A stretch of 64,000 bases of DNA from Puccinia triticina. Its lineage: Eukaryota > Basidiomycota > Pucciniomycetes > Pucciniales > Pucciniaceae. A model generated the notes under the pieces. That model was not told the DNA's origin and ran no database searches. It saw only the letters and a program-made list of their open reading frames with translations. Below are positions 22,959 through 34,932 of this stretch, piece after piece (position 1 is the stretch's first letter; each line of letters begins with the position of its first letter). The DNA lies in NCBI RefSeq assembly GCF_026914185.1, contig NC_070568.1, positions 4,174,001 through 4,238,000 on the forward strand, written 5' to 3'. The translations under genes and the position numbers were made by a program.

Positions 22959-23335
22959 GAAACCACAGAAGCGCGCGGTGAGCTAGGGAGGCCGATGTTG
23001 GGAGGCCGACGGACGAGAGAAAGGAGGAGGAAGGGACTATGCACCTGAGAAACCACAGAAGCGCGCGGTGAGCTAGGGAGGCCGATGTTGGGAGGCCGAC
23101 GGACGAGAGAAAGAAGGAGGAAGGGACTATGCACCTATTGAGGTGCAGGGACAAGACTCGGAGTTGAATGAGTATCATTGCATAGTGAGCAGAGAAAAGA
23201 GAAAGAGACAGAGAAGCGGAAAACAAAGCGATACCTGAGAAACCACAGAAGCGCGCGGTGAGCTTGGGAGGCCGACGGACGAGAGAAAGGAGGAGGAAGG
23301 GACTATGCACCTATTGAGGTGCAGGGACAAGACTC
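22956..23335. repeat. Tandem repeat of about 90 bp inside gag-pol
   Basis: Units starting TGAGAAACCACAGAAGCGCG and containing GGGAGGCCGACGGACGAGAGAAAG occur at about 22956, 23046 and 23236. The second and third are followed by TATTGAGGTGCAGGGACAAGACTCGG. The block separates the gag zinc knuckle from the protease, where a gypsy element should be coding. Confidence 0.8.
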
Positions 23336-23403
23336 GGATTTGAATGAGTGAGGAAAGAAAAGAAAAGAAAAGAGGAGACGGTACAACTGGCTAGACTAAA
23401 TAC

Positions 23404-26400
23404 ATGACTCAGAACCCTAACCGGATGATGACTAAGGTTGTACCGGATCCGCATGCTCATCCTACTTGCCGCAGTCATCTGACTAGGCCCCTTCTCTGGC
23501 CTGTAACGTCACACTGGATCCGGCAAGTCTTTAAATGCTTAGTCGGTGAGGAATTGTCTCTCCCGCCAACTCTTTTTGTCCCTTCTCTTCTTGTAAATTC
23601 TTGTAATGAAATTACACTTGTTGAAGCTGAAGTGACTGAGCGCCATTGTGACACTTGTGATGTGTCAAAAACGACTATAGTACATGTTTCTGATCACCCA
23701 AATTTGGGGACAGAGTGTCCTCTTCCACTTGAAGAAAAAATAGTAAGTACGGCATCTGTTGATGTATTGAGTGACTGTACGGGATTTGATCAACCCTTGG
23801 TCAACTCTTTGGTTCACAAAATTAACCTAAAAACGGATTTTTTTCTTTCCATTGAGGGTCGTCTAGCTAACATGCTCTTAGACACTGGTGCAGGTTCATC
23901 ATATGTATCAGAAAGATTTCTTTCAGATCGAGGTTTCCCCACCTCCTTCACCTCTACTCCTTACGCCGTTGCAGGTTCTTTTGGTGACGTTGTTTGCAGT
24001 AACAACATTTGTGACTTAAAGCTGATGCTTGTTGATTTTGTCACTCCTGTTAGTTGTTGAGTAGCTCCTCTTTCCCAGTATGACATCATCTTGGGACGTG
24101 ATTGGATCTCTACAAATGTAAATTCAACTGACTGGGCACGAAATGAATGGGTCATTCAAAAACCCAATGGTGCCACGAGCTCCTTTTTTCCTCATTCAGG
24201 TTCTTCCGCCTCTTCAATTCACACTCTTCAGACCTTCACTTCAGATCCGGAACTCATTCTGCTATCTCAAAGAGCTTTTCGACGTGAAATGCGCAAGCCA
24301 TCCGTCAAAATCTTTGTGTGTACAATTGTTGAAGGAACCCTGAACGTTCTTGGCCCTCGGGAGACGCCTTCTGCTTCTTTCCCGACAAACTTCAGCAGCT
24401 CAGAACCTTTTGGCTCTTGTCTCCGTTCTCTTGTCTCTCAGTATGAAACGTTGTTTGAACCAATCAACTCGGTCTCTCACAAAGAGCATGTTATTGAGCA
24501 CCTTATCAACACTGCTGACGCGAAGCCTGTTTATCAGAATGTTTGTCAAATGTCTCCTCTGTTGCTTCAGGAATTGAAAACCCGGCTCCATAAGTTGCAA
24601 AGCACCGGCTTCATCCGGCCTTTGACTTCAGCTTGGTCTTTGCCAATCCTTTTTGCAAAAAATGCTTTGGGTTCCCTTCAATTTTGCGTTGATTACCGCG
24701 CTTTGAATGCTGTCACAAAGAAAGACCGCCACCCTCTTCCGCTGATACAGTAATGTTTCGACTCCCTTCAAGGTGCGAAGTATTTTTCTAAAATTGACTT
24801 ACAGCAGGGTTTTCATCAGATGAAAATTGCCCCTGCTGATGTAACCAAGACGGCTTTTGGGACGAAGTACAGCCATTATGAATGGCTTGTTATGCCTTTT
24901 GGGCTTGTAAATGCTCCGAGTACCTTTCAGCGAATGATGACACACATTCTGCGTGAGTACATCAACGATTTCTTTCAAGTTTATCTTGATGACATATTGA
25001 TTTACTCAACGTCAGAGGCTGATCATATAAAACATGTAGAGACGGTCCTGGCTGCCTTGCAAGCTGAAGAGCTGCGTTGCAGTGGACACAAATGTTCTTT
25101 TGGCCTCAAGGAAATTCAGTATGTTGGACATCTCGTTTCTCAAAACAGGATCCGGCCAATGCCTGACAAACTAGAAGCTTTCGATAATTGGCCTCGTCCA
25201 TCAAATGTTCATGATGTTCAAAGTTTTCTTGGCTTGTGTGGTTTTTACAGACGGTATGTTAAAAACTTTGCAAAAATTGCTTCCCCCCTGCACAATCTAA
25301 TGGCAGGAAATGTTACCAAACGCCAGGTTATCAAGTGGTTTCCTCTTCATGGGGCCGCTTTTCTGGAATTGAAAAAATCCTTGATGACAGCTCCTGTTCT
25401 TCTCACTCCGAACCCTTCTAAACCCTACACCATTGAGACGGACGCCTCTGACTTCGCAATTGGCGCGGTTCTCCTGCAGCTAGGCCTGGATGGAAACAAC
25501 CATCCTGTTGCCTTTGAGTCCAGCAAGCTAAATTCTGCCCAACAAAACTATCCATCTCAGGAACGCAAACTGCTGGCCATCATTCACTCATGGTGCAAAT
25601 GGCATGTTTATCTGGACGTCGCCGTCGCCACAACCATTGTCTACACCGACCACGCCTCTCTCCAGTACCTCCACTCTCAAAGAGTCCCTTCCAAACATTT
25701 CTCTCGTTGGGTCAAGGAATTCCCGGAAATGGATATCGAGGTTAAATACAAGAAAGGCGCAGAAAATATCGTCCCCAATGCTTTATCACAACGGTCTGAT
25801 CTCTTCATGATCCAGGACGTTGCCGAGGATCTTCACCCTTCTGACTGGCCCCTCCTTATTCCCTACATTCTTGAAGACACTCCCATCCCTCCTTCTATCT
25901 CTCTGGCTTCAGTTGACACAGCCAAAGAAAACCTTGATTATTTTTCTTATGATGCTGATGAGGAGACCTTGCTCTACACAGGACGACCGGGAAGGAGTGA
26001 AAAATCCCCTTTTATTCCTTTTTGGAATTGTTTGGACCTACTCACCCAGGTTCATGATTCCCTTGGCCATCGTGGTCGGGACACAACATTATCTCTCCTC
26101 CGCGGTCGAGGATGGTGGCCCCACTGTGCCACAGATGTTAAACATTATATTTGTACATGTTTGGTCTGCCAAACGTTTGAGCGACCTTGTCATACGCAGC
26201 AAACTTTGGAACAAGTTTCTTTGCCAGCTGTCGGACCTTTTGAACGCTGGTCTGCGGATTTCATCTCGATGCCTGAGAGTTCTCCAAGTAAGTTCAAGTG
26301 GATCTTAACAGTAATTGATCATTGCACGTCTTGGCCTATTGCAGTTCCAATGAAGGAAGCTACTGCTGCTGCGATTGCTGATGTTCTTATTGAACATGTC

Positions 26401-27267
26401 ATTGTTCCTTTTGGAACCCCTAAGGAATTTCTCACCAACCGTGGTTCAAATTTCCTCTCAAAAGGCCTCCTTAAATTTCTCAAAGCCTCAAAAATAAAGA
26501 AGTCAAACACCTCCGGTTATCACCCTCAAACCAACGGGAAAAATGAACGCTATAATGGTATCCTTGAAGCCGTGATTTTCCAACTAAATACTACTGGTGA
26601 TCCCGCCAAATGGGAGGACATCTTACCCGCTGCACTCTATTTGACTTGCATTCATACAAGCAATAGCAGTAAATTCTCCCCCTTTGAATTAACTTACGGT
26701 GTTTCACCACCCCTTGCTTTTGAAAGGAAGAAGATGATCGCCAATAACCCTGTCTGCCCTGGAGAAGATGAACTCCAAAATCGAATCAAACAAATCAACA
26801 AAAATCACTGCAAAGCTCTCACCGGCGTCGCAGATTGCTCTTTAAAAAACAAACAATCTTACAACGACAAAATAGGACCGGATGTCATCACCTACAATAT
26901 CGGCCAGTCCGTAAAACTTCAAAATGAAGAATACACGAAAGGACAAGCTCAATGGTTTGGCCCATTCAAGATCATCAACAAATTAGATAACAATGTTTAT
27001 ATCCTTGAATCCCCGGATGGTGAAAAATACCCCCGTCCCGTTAATGGCAATAATCTCTGGTCTGTGTCTCTCCGCTCTCTTATCTCGAATGATATGTGGG
27101 CGACGCCGCCTTCCATAGCAAAGGATATTTGTCAAAAAGACGCGCGAGTTGCTAAGGAAGCCCTCGCAAAAACAAAAGCTATTGCCAAGCTTAAAGTTCC
27201 CCCTCAACGCCTCGGTGTTAAATTTGATGGTAAATTTATTGACGGCGGGACTGGGTTAGCCCCTTAA
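23404..27267 (+). pseudogene. Pol of gypsy A: protease, RT, RNase H, integrase (broken)
   Basis: Domains in order: aspartic protease with LLDTGAGSSYVS (about 23872-23910); reverse transcriptase with FCVDYRALN, MPFGLVNAPSTFQ and the catalytic YLDD (about 24982-24993); RNase H (ETDASDFAIGAVL); an HHCC zinc finger (SLGHRGRD...CTCLVCQ); integrase core with WSADFIS, LTNRGSNF and HPQTNGKNER; and a C-terminal tail. Stops occur at 24058-24060 (TGA) and 24751-24753 (TAA); both are compatible with C-to-T. The final 815-codon stretch (24820-27267) is open. In the integrase the second catalytic Asp, normally in a TDRG motif, reads Asn (codon 26437-26439), so integration activity should be lost even without the stops. 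Confidence 0.9.
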
Positions 27268-27281
27268 CTTAAGGGGGGGGA
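27268..27281 (+). promoter_or_regulatory. Polypurine tract of gypsy A
   Basis: ACTTAAGGGGGGGGA lies immediately before the 3' LTR start. It is the expected primer site for plus-strand DNA synthesis. Confidence 0.75.
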
Positions 27282-27611
27282 TGTTGTAACCCTCGAGCTA
27301 ACTTGGTAACCCGACCGCTACTTAGCGGCTGGTTGGCCTGGCTTAGCCAGGCCCCTTAGCTCACCTTGGTTATGATAACTATGGCCCAGCCCAGCCTGGC
27401 CCAGGTTTCAGCCATGTTCCTATACTTTCCCTGATGTTTCATGCTCTCTCTCTATCATGCGCGCAACGTTCTTGTACATACTTTTTACTATAAATATGAG
27501 GACTTTCTGCCTCTTCCTTTGAAAATCATCCTATTTCTCATCTACATACAAAGCGTCTTAAGCCCCTTTTCCACTGAGCCCATATACCTGTGCCCGTCCT
27601 GCGCGCCAAAC
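27282..27611 (+). repeat. 3' LTR of gypsy A
   Basis: It begins TGTTGTAACC directly after the polypurine tract and contains TATAAATA (about 27489-27496). Identity with 15303-15512 is near complete up to ...ATACCTGTGCCC (27595); beyond that only a short similarity (CGYCC..CGCC) suggests an end near 27611. The exact end is uncertain. Confidence 0.75.
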
Positions 27612-29755
27612 ACCAGGCCACGGGGCTCTCCTCCTCCTCATCCTTTTCTGCCTCCTGCAGACCAGGCGACCCCGACCAGGCCCTCGGCGGGCTCGCCCTT
27701 GAGCTGCCCCAGGTTAATCCCCTTCGGAGTAGTTCTGCTGCCTGTCTGAAGCAAACCCCCAAGAACTGGCAAGCGCAATTGCCTCAGATGAGCCAGTAAC
27801 TATCATTGGTGTGTGACCTTCCAAGGTTCATATTCCTTGGTGGGTGGTCAACAACCGATCTCGAATCAATCGACTGATGATCACCGGGAGTATGAAGGCT
27901 TGGTTGGGTTTTCAGCCGACCTGTTTTATGAAGGGAACCTGAGCCAACACCGCTCAAGGACGCTTCCCCGTGAATCACTCCAGCGGTCAATCAGTCACAT
28001 ATCACACAGTCCACACGCCCACCAAGCCACACCAATATCAGTCATTTCCTTGACAAGCCCCTGACAAAGATTGAGGAACCCGCCGCCGCCATGGATCCGA
28101 TCATATAGCAAGCAACGGCGGGCCGCTACGCTACGCCAAAAAATGAGCTACCAGCGGATTACACGGCCCTTTCCGCAGCATTGAACCACTTAAACTGGTG
28201 AGAATATTCTAGGAGCCTCCCTGATCAAGATGGTCCAGAAGGACCATTGCATCAGGGAGTCAGGACATCCTGGTTACCAGATGCAGAGCCAAAATTCCAT
28301 TTTGAGGACAGTTCAGCTAACATGGTCTGTTTTGCCGCATTCAACTGTTTGCCTTGCGTGAATTGAACTATAAGCCTCCCTGAGGGATCAGTCAATTAGG
28401 GCTGCAAAATTCAGGGAGTTTGGAAAATCCTGTTGCCAGCTGCGCCGCTAAAGAACTGGCACAAACATGTGAGAACCGCTGCACACCTCAAAAATATCCA
28501 ACAGCGCAAGGAGATGAGGAGGACAATTTCCCCACCACCTGGCCTGCAGTGAGTCCCAGAAGGCTTTTGAGAAATCCAGTGGCTGCCAGGAGCCGTGGTG
28601 CTCGTGGTCAGATAGCCAGATGGTCAGGGTCTTGCGGGCTGTGAAGTAGAAAACCAGCATATCCCATTTGCAAGTAAGATTCTTGACGTCTATTCGAGTG
28701 TGATTGGACATAGCTCTTGGCAGAGTCCCGCCAGAAGTGGTACAATGGGCTGCAAGGCTTGATTGGATAATTGAAGACCTGCTCTGGAGTGAGACTGCTG
28801 CTTGTGAAGACAAGTGAGCGCACTTGAAAGTGGGGGCTGCCGCTGGTTGAGATTGGTTGTTGGGCGCTGGCGGAGCTCACTGAGCTGTAGGATCCTGTTT
28901 GGCAACCGCTGTAGGCCATCGCCCTGGCCATCCTGCTCTCTGACCTGACCACCCCGCTCCTCCCACTCTCTGAATTGACCTGCGCTGCAGCAGAAATAAC
29001 TTAGAAGAATGAGAAAAAGATCTCGGAGCTGGCATCCAAGCAAACCAATAAACAAAATGGACTGTAGCCATGAAATCCAAGCCTATGGTGCAAGGAAACG
29101 CGCCGGGAAGGGGGAATGCCACTGGCTTGAACCGCGACCCGCTAGAGATGTCTGAGGATTACAGGTCATGAAAGCTGTTGAGAGTTGCACCGGGCTGGGA
29201 ATGAGAACTGTTCAGAGTGGCGCAGGGGAAAGAGAAACCAGTAATGCCTTGCCTGGTTAGGTTGAGTTTATTGCGGATGTCTAGCCAATGGGGAGCGTGG
29301 CGCAGGGCTCAAACGGCGGGGTTGCTTGATCCAAGATGAGGCAGCGGTGTGGTGGTGGTATCCTTGACAATGGTACCCAGGGTGGATTTGGACGAGGGCT
29401 GGGCCAAAGATTAGATGGAGTATATTGTTGAGTTTGAACCCCGCACATTGATGACGTGTATGCATGCGCCATGCATATGGTTTTGATCTACATAATTCAC
29501 GATGGTCGATCTCAACCCCGCGGTCTAAACTTTCGTCATCCACAATCTATCCGCCGACATCTTTATTCTTCCCCCTTTCCGTTCCATCCATCGTCCCTTA
29601 CCTTTGCCTTCATTATCAATCACTGTTTTTCATCGACTCCAATACTCCTCGAAGTCTTTCTTCTTTGTACAAAAATCGATCAAATCGAAAACTCAATCTT
29701 AACTCTCGCCGACTCTAAACTCTCAGGAGAGCTAGATTCAGTCTCTGGGCAGGTA
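27612..29755. other. Stretch with no recognised gene; hairpin at 28217-28259
   Basis: Several short overlapping frames on the minus strand (28448-29122) have no domain signature. A hairpin is clear: CTCCCTGAT (28217-28225) with ATCAGGGAG (28251-28259), and inside it ATGGTCC with GGACCAT. A degenerate CTCCCTGA...TCAGGGAG pair recurs at 28376-28420. Plus-strand sequence 29540-29755 is pyrimidine-rich leader-like DNA ending in CAG|GTAG. Confidence 0.4.
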
Positions 29756-29760
29756 GACGT

Positions 29761-30666
29761 TGTAAGACTCAAAAGTGTTCCTGAGAACCTTTTTGCTGAA
29801 TGGAGAAGGGGATGATGGAGGTGCAAACTCTGCCCTTCTATGCTATCAGTCAACAAGACCCACCAAGCTATGCTTGGCAAGTTTTATTCAAGTGATAGGG
29901 TAGGTTGGCTCAAGATGAGTTGTTTGATTGACAAGGTATAGAGCTGATGATTTTATATAAGGGTTGGTTATAATTGGTAAGGGTGAATATTGGGGGTGAC
30001 TGTGATTGGTGAGTGATGAACTGAGGACCTGACAACTGGGGAGGAGAGAGCTCCTTATATAGACAGAAGTGGAGCCCCAGAGGGCTTGCGGGTTAGGGTT
30101 TCAGCTGATCTGGACAACAGTGTGAGGGATTTTAGCTGGTGAGAGTAGATACAAATGATGTCATAATGTGTCAGGGGTACATAAATGATGTCATAAGCAT
30201 GCAGTAGGGCTGCATAAAGGCTGCGTAAAGTGACACTAGGCTGCATTAGTTGACAGGTGGATGCAGGGGGTGCATAAATGACGTCTGAACTGCAGGATCA
30301 GTGCGGGATGACATCATAATATGGAAATAGAAGAGTACTTGATACTATGTGATGACAATAGTCTGATGGGGAGATGTATGCTTGTATCCTGTGATGTGTA
30401 TAAGCATAATACTGTGATCCTTGACTTGAGGCTTGTGACAGGCTGGTGACTGGGTATGCTGAACGTGTGATGGGTGTCCATTGTCCAAGGGCGTGTAGGT
30501 TCCAATCCAGAGGGGCTCCAGTGACGCTTCCAGTTGTGACTAGGGGTAAAATTGGCCGTAGAATCCATTTCTGGGGTCCATTTGATGGTATCTTTAGGCC
30601 TAGTATGAGTAATTATGTGGCATAGAAAAAAAACTTTTTTATTTTTCCACTTTTCCGTCTACCACA
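29761..30666 (+). mobile_element. Solo LTR, family E (copy E1)
   Basis: A 906-bp LTR from TGTAAGACTC to ...GTCTACCACA, similar along its whole length to 38413-39314. Flanks are ACGT (29757-29760) and ACGT (30667-30670), a 4-bp target duplication. A TATA-like CTTATATAGACA at about 30052 suggests plus orientation. There is no internal region. Confidence 0.85.
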
Positions 30667-30670
30667 ACGT

Positions 30671-31400
30671 TTCTTATCTTACATCAACAAGCAATATCTT
30701 ATCCAAGTATTATTAACATCTTATGCTTATTATCATTTGTCTTAGGCTGTCTCGTTGTGTTATTCCTGGTGTTGAACGTCGTCGTCGTTATCGTTGTGTT
30801 GAGATTTCCTTTGATTTGGTTCAGATCTTTTTAGGTATTTTTCATATTATTGATCATTTACAATTAAGTCATATAAAACTAATCTGTTTACTTTTATGTT
30901 ACTCAAGTGTATTTTACTTTTATTGAGTTCTTTACTTTATAACTGTTGCAATAAAGTAATCTTCTACTATTTTTACATATATAAACCTGGCTGTTGTGAT
31001 TGTTAAAACCCAGGAAATTCTCTGCCACTGCACTTCCAGCTGGTGGCTCGTCCTCACCCCTCCGCTGTTGCACTTGCGCAGTTTGAGGGGCTAAACTCGT
31101 TGGCCCACTTTGCATAATGCCTTCAATGCGGCGCGCTGGGGGTCATCCTCTGACCATTTTTTAACCCTGCTAGACAGGGATGGATGGTGGGCCATGATGC
31201 ATTAGCTTGCTGATGTTAGGTGGCTGGTTGCATGGTTTTTTGTAAAATTGTGCTTTTTTGTTGAGTTTGGCATTTGTAGAGGGAAAACCCTTCTTGTCTT
31301 TTTTCTGGAAGTTGTGGAGGGGGAACCCTTGATTGTTTTTGTGATCTTTGTAGATTTTTAGGGGAAACCCTTGAAGTTTTGTTTTGTGATTCAGAGGCTT
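30671..31400. other. Stretch with no recognised gene
   Basis: AT-rich sequence continuing the E1 target. A short plus frame (30723-30926) and a minus frame (31170-31487) have no family motif. GGGGRAACCCTTGA-type short repeats occur at 31285-31380. Confidence 0.4.
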
Positions 31401-31756
31401 TAATAAATGTGGATTTTGTGTTTCTGCCACTATATCCCAACCACAAGTGGTGATTGTTTCATGATATGGTATCAGAATGTTCATCAATTACCAAAGATTA
31501 CTTTGGTATATTTTTGATGTATGAAACTTGCAAAATGGAGCTGGTATAGTCTCATTAATCTCACAATATTGCCTAATTGAGTTTTTTGGTGTTTCTGCCA
31601 CTGTATCTCAACTGGGGCTAACATTTGTTTCATGATATTTGAACCATTAAAATAAGCAATGTTTAGAGGGTGATTTGGGTCAGTGTTTGCCCATGAAAAT
31701 CCTAAAATGTGGCAGCTACAGTCTGATGTGTTTCAAAATATCAAGGGTGAAAGCAC

Positions 31757-32165
31757 TGTCCTTCAAAAAGCGCAGCACACCTATGTTTTGGTGGCCGCTG
31801 TGCTGTGCTGAAAGTAGCGGTCCCGGCAGCTGCGCTACCGCTTTTTGGGTCTCAGAAGAAGGAGGGACCCACTACTTTCAGCGGTAGCGCAGAGAAACCA
31901 TCGCTGCGCCACCACTTTTTGACCTGGCCGCGTAGCGCTCCCCCGCTGCCAGCCAAAAAAGCTCAGCGCAGCTTTTATGCTGGCCGCTGCGCGGTACTGA
32001 AAGGAGAGGACCTGCCCGCTGCGCTACCGCTTTCTAGGTTGCTATTTGCAGCAGTAGCGCAGCGGGACTGGCACTGCGCTACCGCTTTTTGGGCTGACCA
32101 CGCAGCGGTCTCCCGCTGCCCTGCGCTAACAGACCGCTTTTCTGTAGCGCAGCACAGCTTTTCAG
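31757..32165. repeat. GC-rich cluster of GCGGTAGCGCAG / CTGCGCTACCGC motifs
   Basis: At least ten direct and inverted copies of a 12-bp word and its variants (GCTGCGCTACCGCTTTTTGG, AGCGGTAGCGCAGMG) occur within 400 bp. Composition contrasts sharply with the AT-rich flanks. Adjacent inverse copies could form nested hairpins. No coding evidence. Confidence 0.65.
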
Positions 32166-32353
32166 CCTTGAAAATATCACCAAATTATTGGTTTTTTTTG
32201 TGTTTCTGCCACTATATTTCAATAGCAATTGGTGATTATTTCATGATATTGGTACCAAAATGTTAATCAATTACAAATGATGATTTTTGTATGCCTTCCA
32301 GGGATGAAAATCAAAAAAAGGAGCTGGTATAGTCTGCTTAGTCTCAAAATATT

Positions 32354-33396
32354 TGTCAGCCTCAGAGTCAACACAGCTGGCCTAAAAGCTATGAATTACT
32401 TCATATCTTTTTCATCTTAAGAGATAACCTTGTTTTGAATTCATATTCTGTTTTCCCATGCAATTTTAACCCTAGTTACAGCTTACCACTTCTTTGTAAC
32501 TCTGCTCCTTCCCTGAGTTCTTGAGTTATGGTGCGCATGCGCAGTTTTGATGTGGCAGCGCTACCAGGCGCACCAACCACTTGTACATATGTAATTATGT
32601 AAGCAAACTCTGAAAATTTTCGAAGTGAGGATCCCCCCCTGCATGAGGAGGATCTACAGACTTAAGCACACCAAAACTACACCCCAGAGACACCCAGGAT
32701 CACTAACCAGAGGCCACTTCACTCCCAGTATCACCACAGGATATTGACAGTAAGTACCCTCTTCCACTGACCTTGTTTATCTCAGAGGAAACTCTGTTGC
32801 TCTTGACTGCTCTCTCTCTGTTACTGTTTCTCTCTCTGTTACTGTTTCTCTCTCCTGCATCAAAAGTTCTATAGGTTATCTCTTGTTAAGACCTTTAAAA
32901 CCAGAGCAGATTAGTCACCCTACTTCTGATTCCCACCACCGTTTCTTTGGTGTGAGTGAAGACTGTTGCACTCTCTTAGCACAGTTGGCAGCCTACTTTT
33001 CCAGGTAGAGCTTGGCCCATATTAAATCATAAATTAAACAGATCAAGTTTCTCTCTTCTCAATTTCTCTCTTCTATTTCTCTTCCCTCCCCCTGCCAACA
33101 TAATTGGCTGGGTTGAGGCTATCCCAGTTAAACTGGGATGAACTCAACCATTTTAAACTTGGTTGATCTCAACTGATGAAATATAAATCCAAGGTACCCC
33201 CCTTGGTTTTATATTTCATTGGATGAGATCAACCCATTTTAAATTGGTTGAGAGCATCCCAGTTAAACTGGGATGACTTCATCCCAGCCAAATATGCTGG
33301 CAGTGTCCACTGCTTGTATTTCTGTATCCCAAGAAATTCAATCAGTGTCCCCCTTTTTATTGTGTCCTGTTGTCACATAAGAGACTCAGGCTCACA
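32354..33396 (+). mobile_element. Solo LTR, family B (copy B5), plus orientation
   Basis: From TGTCAGCCTCAGAG to ...GAGACTCAGGCTCACA, 1,043 bp, the reverse orientation of the B LTR at 42646. Perfect 5-bp target duplication ATATT (32349-32353 and 33397-33401). It carries a local insertion relative to the 963-bp copies, including a palindromic CATCCCAGTTAAACTGGGATG motif pair (33115-33285). It interrupts one of the 180-bp repeat units. Confidence 0.88.
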
Positions 33397-33594
33397 ATAT
33401 TGCCTAATTGGGTAGATTTTGGTGTTTCTGCCACTGAATCCCAACTGGGGATAACATTTCTTTCATGATATTGTTACCATTAGGATAAAAAATGTTGAGA
33501 GAGTAATTTGGGTCAGCTTTTGCCCATTAAAATCCCAGAATGGAGCTGGCATAGTCTGATTGGTCTCCAAATATTGCCTAAATTAAGGGGGGTG

Positions 33595-34155
33595 CTACTC
33601 CCCTCAATGACCGGCACAATCATTCATCGAGGGGAGTAGCACCTCCCCTTGAAGGCCGGCACAGATTGGTCATCAAGGGGAGGTGCAAATCCTCTCAATG
33701 ACTGGTCTGTGCCGGTCATCAATGTGAGGTGCTATTACTCTTGATGACCGGCACAATCGGTCATCGAGGAGAGTAGCACCCCTTGATGACCAACACAGAC
33801 CGGTTATTGAGGAGGGTGCTACTCTCTCTCCCCTCAATGGCCAGCACAGATTGGTCATTGATTCCTCCCCTCAATGACCAATCTGTGCCTGCCATCGTGG
33901 GGAGGTGCTACTCCCCTCAATGAATGATTGTGCCGGTCATTGATGGGAGTAGCACCCCCCTTGATGACTGGTATGTGTTGGTCATTGAGGGGTGCTAATC
34001 CCCTTGATGACAAATTGTGCCGGTCATCAGGGGAGTAGCACCCTCGATGACCGGTCTCTGTTAGTCATCGAGGGGAGTAGCACCCTTGATGACCGGTCTG
34101 TAATGGTCATTGAAGGGTGCTACTCCCCTCAATGACTGGTGTGTGCAGGTCTAAC
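33595..34155. repeat. Palindromic minisatellite (GATGACCGG-CACAATC-GGTCATCGAG), block 4
   Basis: About a dozen units of 40-50 bp, many palindromic over the full unit: GTGCTACTCCCCTCAATGACC ... and its inverse around a CACAATC or TCTGTG loop. It shares the ATGACCGG...CCGGTCAT core with the 19.5-21.5 kb blocks but has a different loop. Confidence 0.75.
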
Positions 34156-34187
34156 TAGTCGGGTGGGGGATTAACTCCCCTTGATGG

Positions 34188-34932
34188 CAACAATGGGCCT
34201 ATACTATACTCTACAATAACCAGGCCTTTCTGTTATAGTATAGGTCTGGTTGTACCAACCTATACTAATAACTGTACTAGTATTGGCCATTGGTCCACGT
34301 GGCCCATATAGTATTCTGTTTTTTTTTCTGAAACAAAAAAATACAGGTATAGTAACTTTTTTTGCCCCTGGTTACCGCGATAATGCACTTAACTAGGTGT
34401 AAACATAAGGCAATGAAATTTGGGCTCCTGATGATTGTGCAGGCAAACCATTCCACTTACCTGGTCCTTGCGGTAATAGCACAGGCTTATTTAGGAACAC
34501 TGGGTAGCTCTTGTATTATGCAGCTGCAGATGTGTGTGGCTCCAGATGTGGTGGTTTGTTCCCTTCAACTATTTCACAATTAGTCAGCAGCCTTATGTGG
34601 CTTTGTGAGGATTTTTCCCTCTCAGGGGACTTTGCTGAGGCCAGAAAGGCTTTGGTGCTCTGATCCCCAAGCCCAATAAATAGATAGATTTTCATCCCTA
34701 CAAAGTAGTGGTACTGGCCACATCTGGCCAGTATAGTATTGAGATTTTTTTTGTTTTTTGGTTTCTTCCTCCATTTGGATATAATATTCTCCAAAAGGAA
34801 TAAATACTCATGTAATTGGATATAGTATCAAAAATCCATTACTGAAAATGGAAATAACAGTACTGTTATTGGAGCAAAAAAAATACGATAACAATACTAT
34901 ACCAATATCTGTGTAGTAAAGGCCCATTGTTG
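34188..34932. mobile_element. Non-autonomous DNA transposon (MITE), hAT-like
   Basis: 745 bp with terminal inverted repeats CAACAATGGGCCTATACTA at the left and the complement of CAACAATGGGCCTTTACTA at the right. It is flanked by TTGATGG on both sides (34181-34187, 34933-34939; the eighth base differs). The 7/8-bp duplication and CA start fit hAT. The short internal frames encode nothing recognisable. The duplication falls inside minisatellite-like sequence, so it is plausible but not certain. Confidence 0.6.

Larger units (their letters stand above)
12760..27611 (+). mobile_element. Ty3/gypsy retrotransposon A with nested insertions
   Basis: 5' LTR remnant (12760-12851 plus 15303-15521), a TGGTAGCA-type primer-binding site immediately after it (about 15523), leader, gag (21731-22958), protease-RT-RNaseH-integrase (23404-27267), a polypurine tract (AAGGGGGGGGA, about 27271-27281) and the 3' LTR from 27282. 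The 5' LTR is split by LTR B1 and the leader by a PIF/Harbinger element. Without these the element would be about 9 kb. The first few bases of the 5' LTR differ from the 3' LTR start (TGTTGTAACC) and I could not establish a target duplication, so the outer limits are approximate. Confidence 0.75.
31405..33560. repeat. Tandem array of about 180-bp units (GTTTCTGCCACTGTATCYCAAC)
   Basis: The phrase GTGTTTCTGCCACTRTATCYCAAC...TTTCATGATAT...AATGGAGCTGGTATAGTCT...CTCACAATATTGCCTAATT recurs at about 31418, 31590, 32200 and 33420, and once inverted at 63771-63853. The array is interrupted by a GC-rich block (31757-32165) and by solo LTR B5. This may be part of a larger dispersed element. Confidence 0.65.

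Noticed and set aside
22835..23310. Minus-strand frames with repeated FLLLSLVRRPP segments
   Set aside because: Shadow of the 90-bp tandem repeat; composition follows the repeat, with no domain.
28448..29122. Cluster of overlapping minus frames of 80-120 codons
   Set aside because: Mutually overlapping, no family signature and no intron support.
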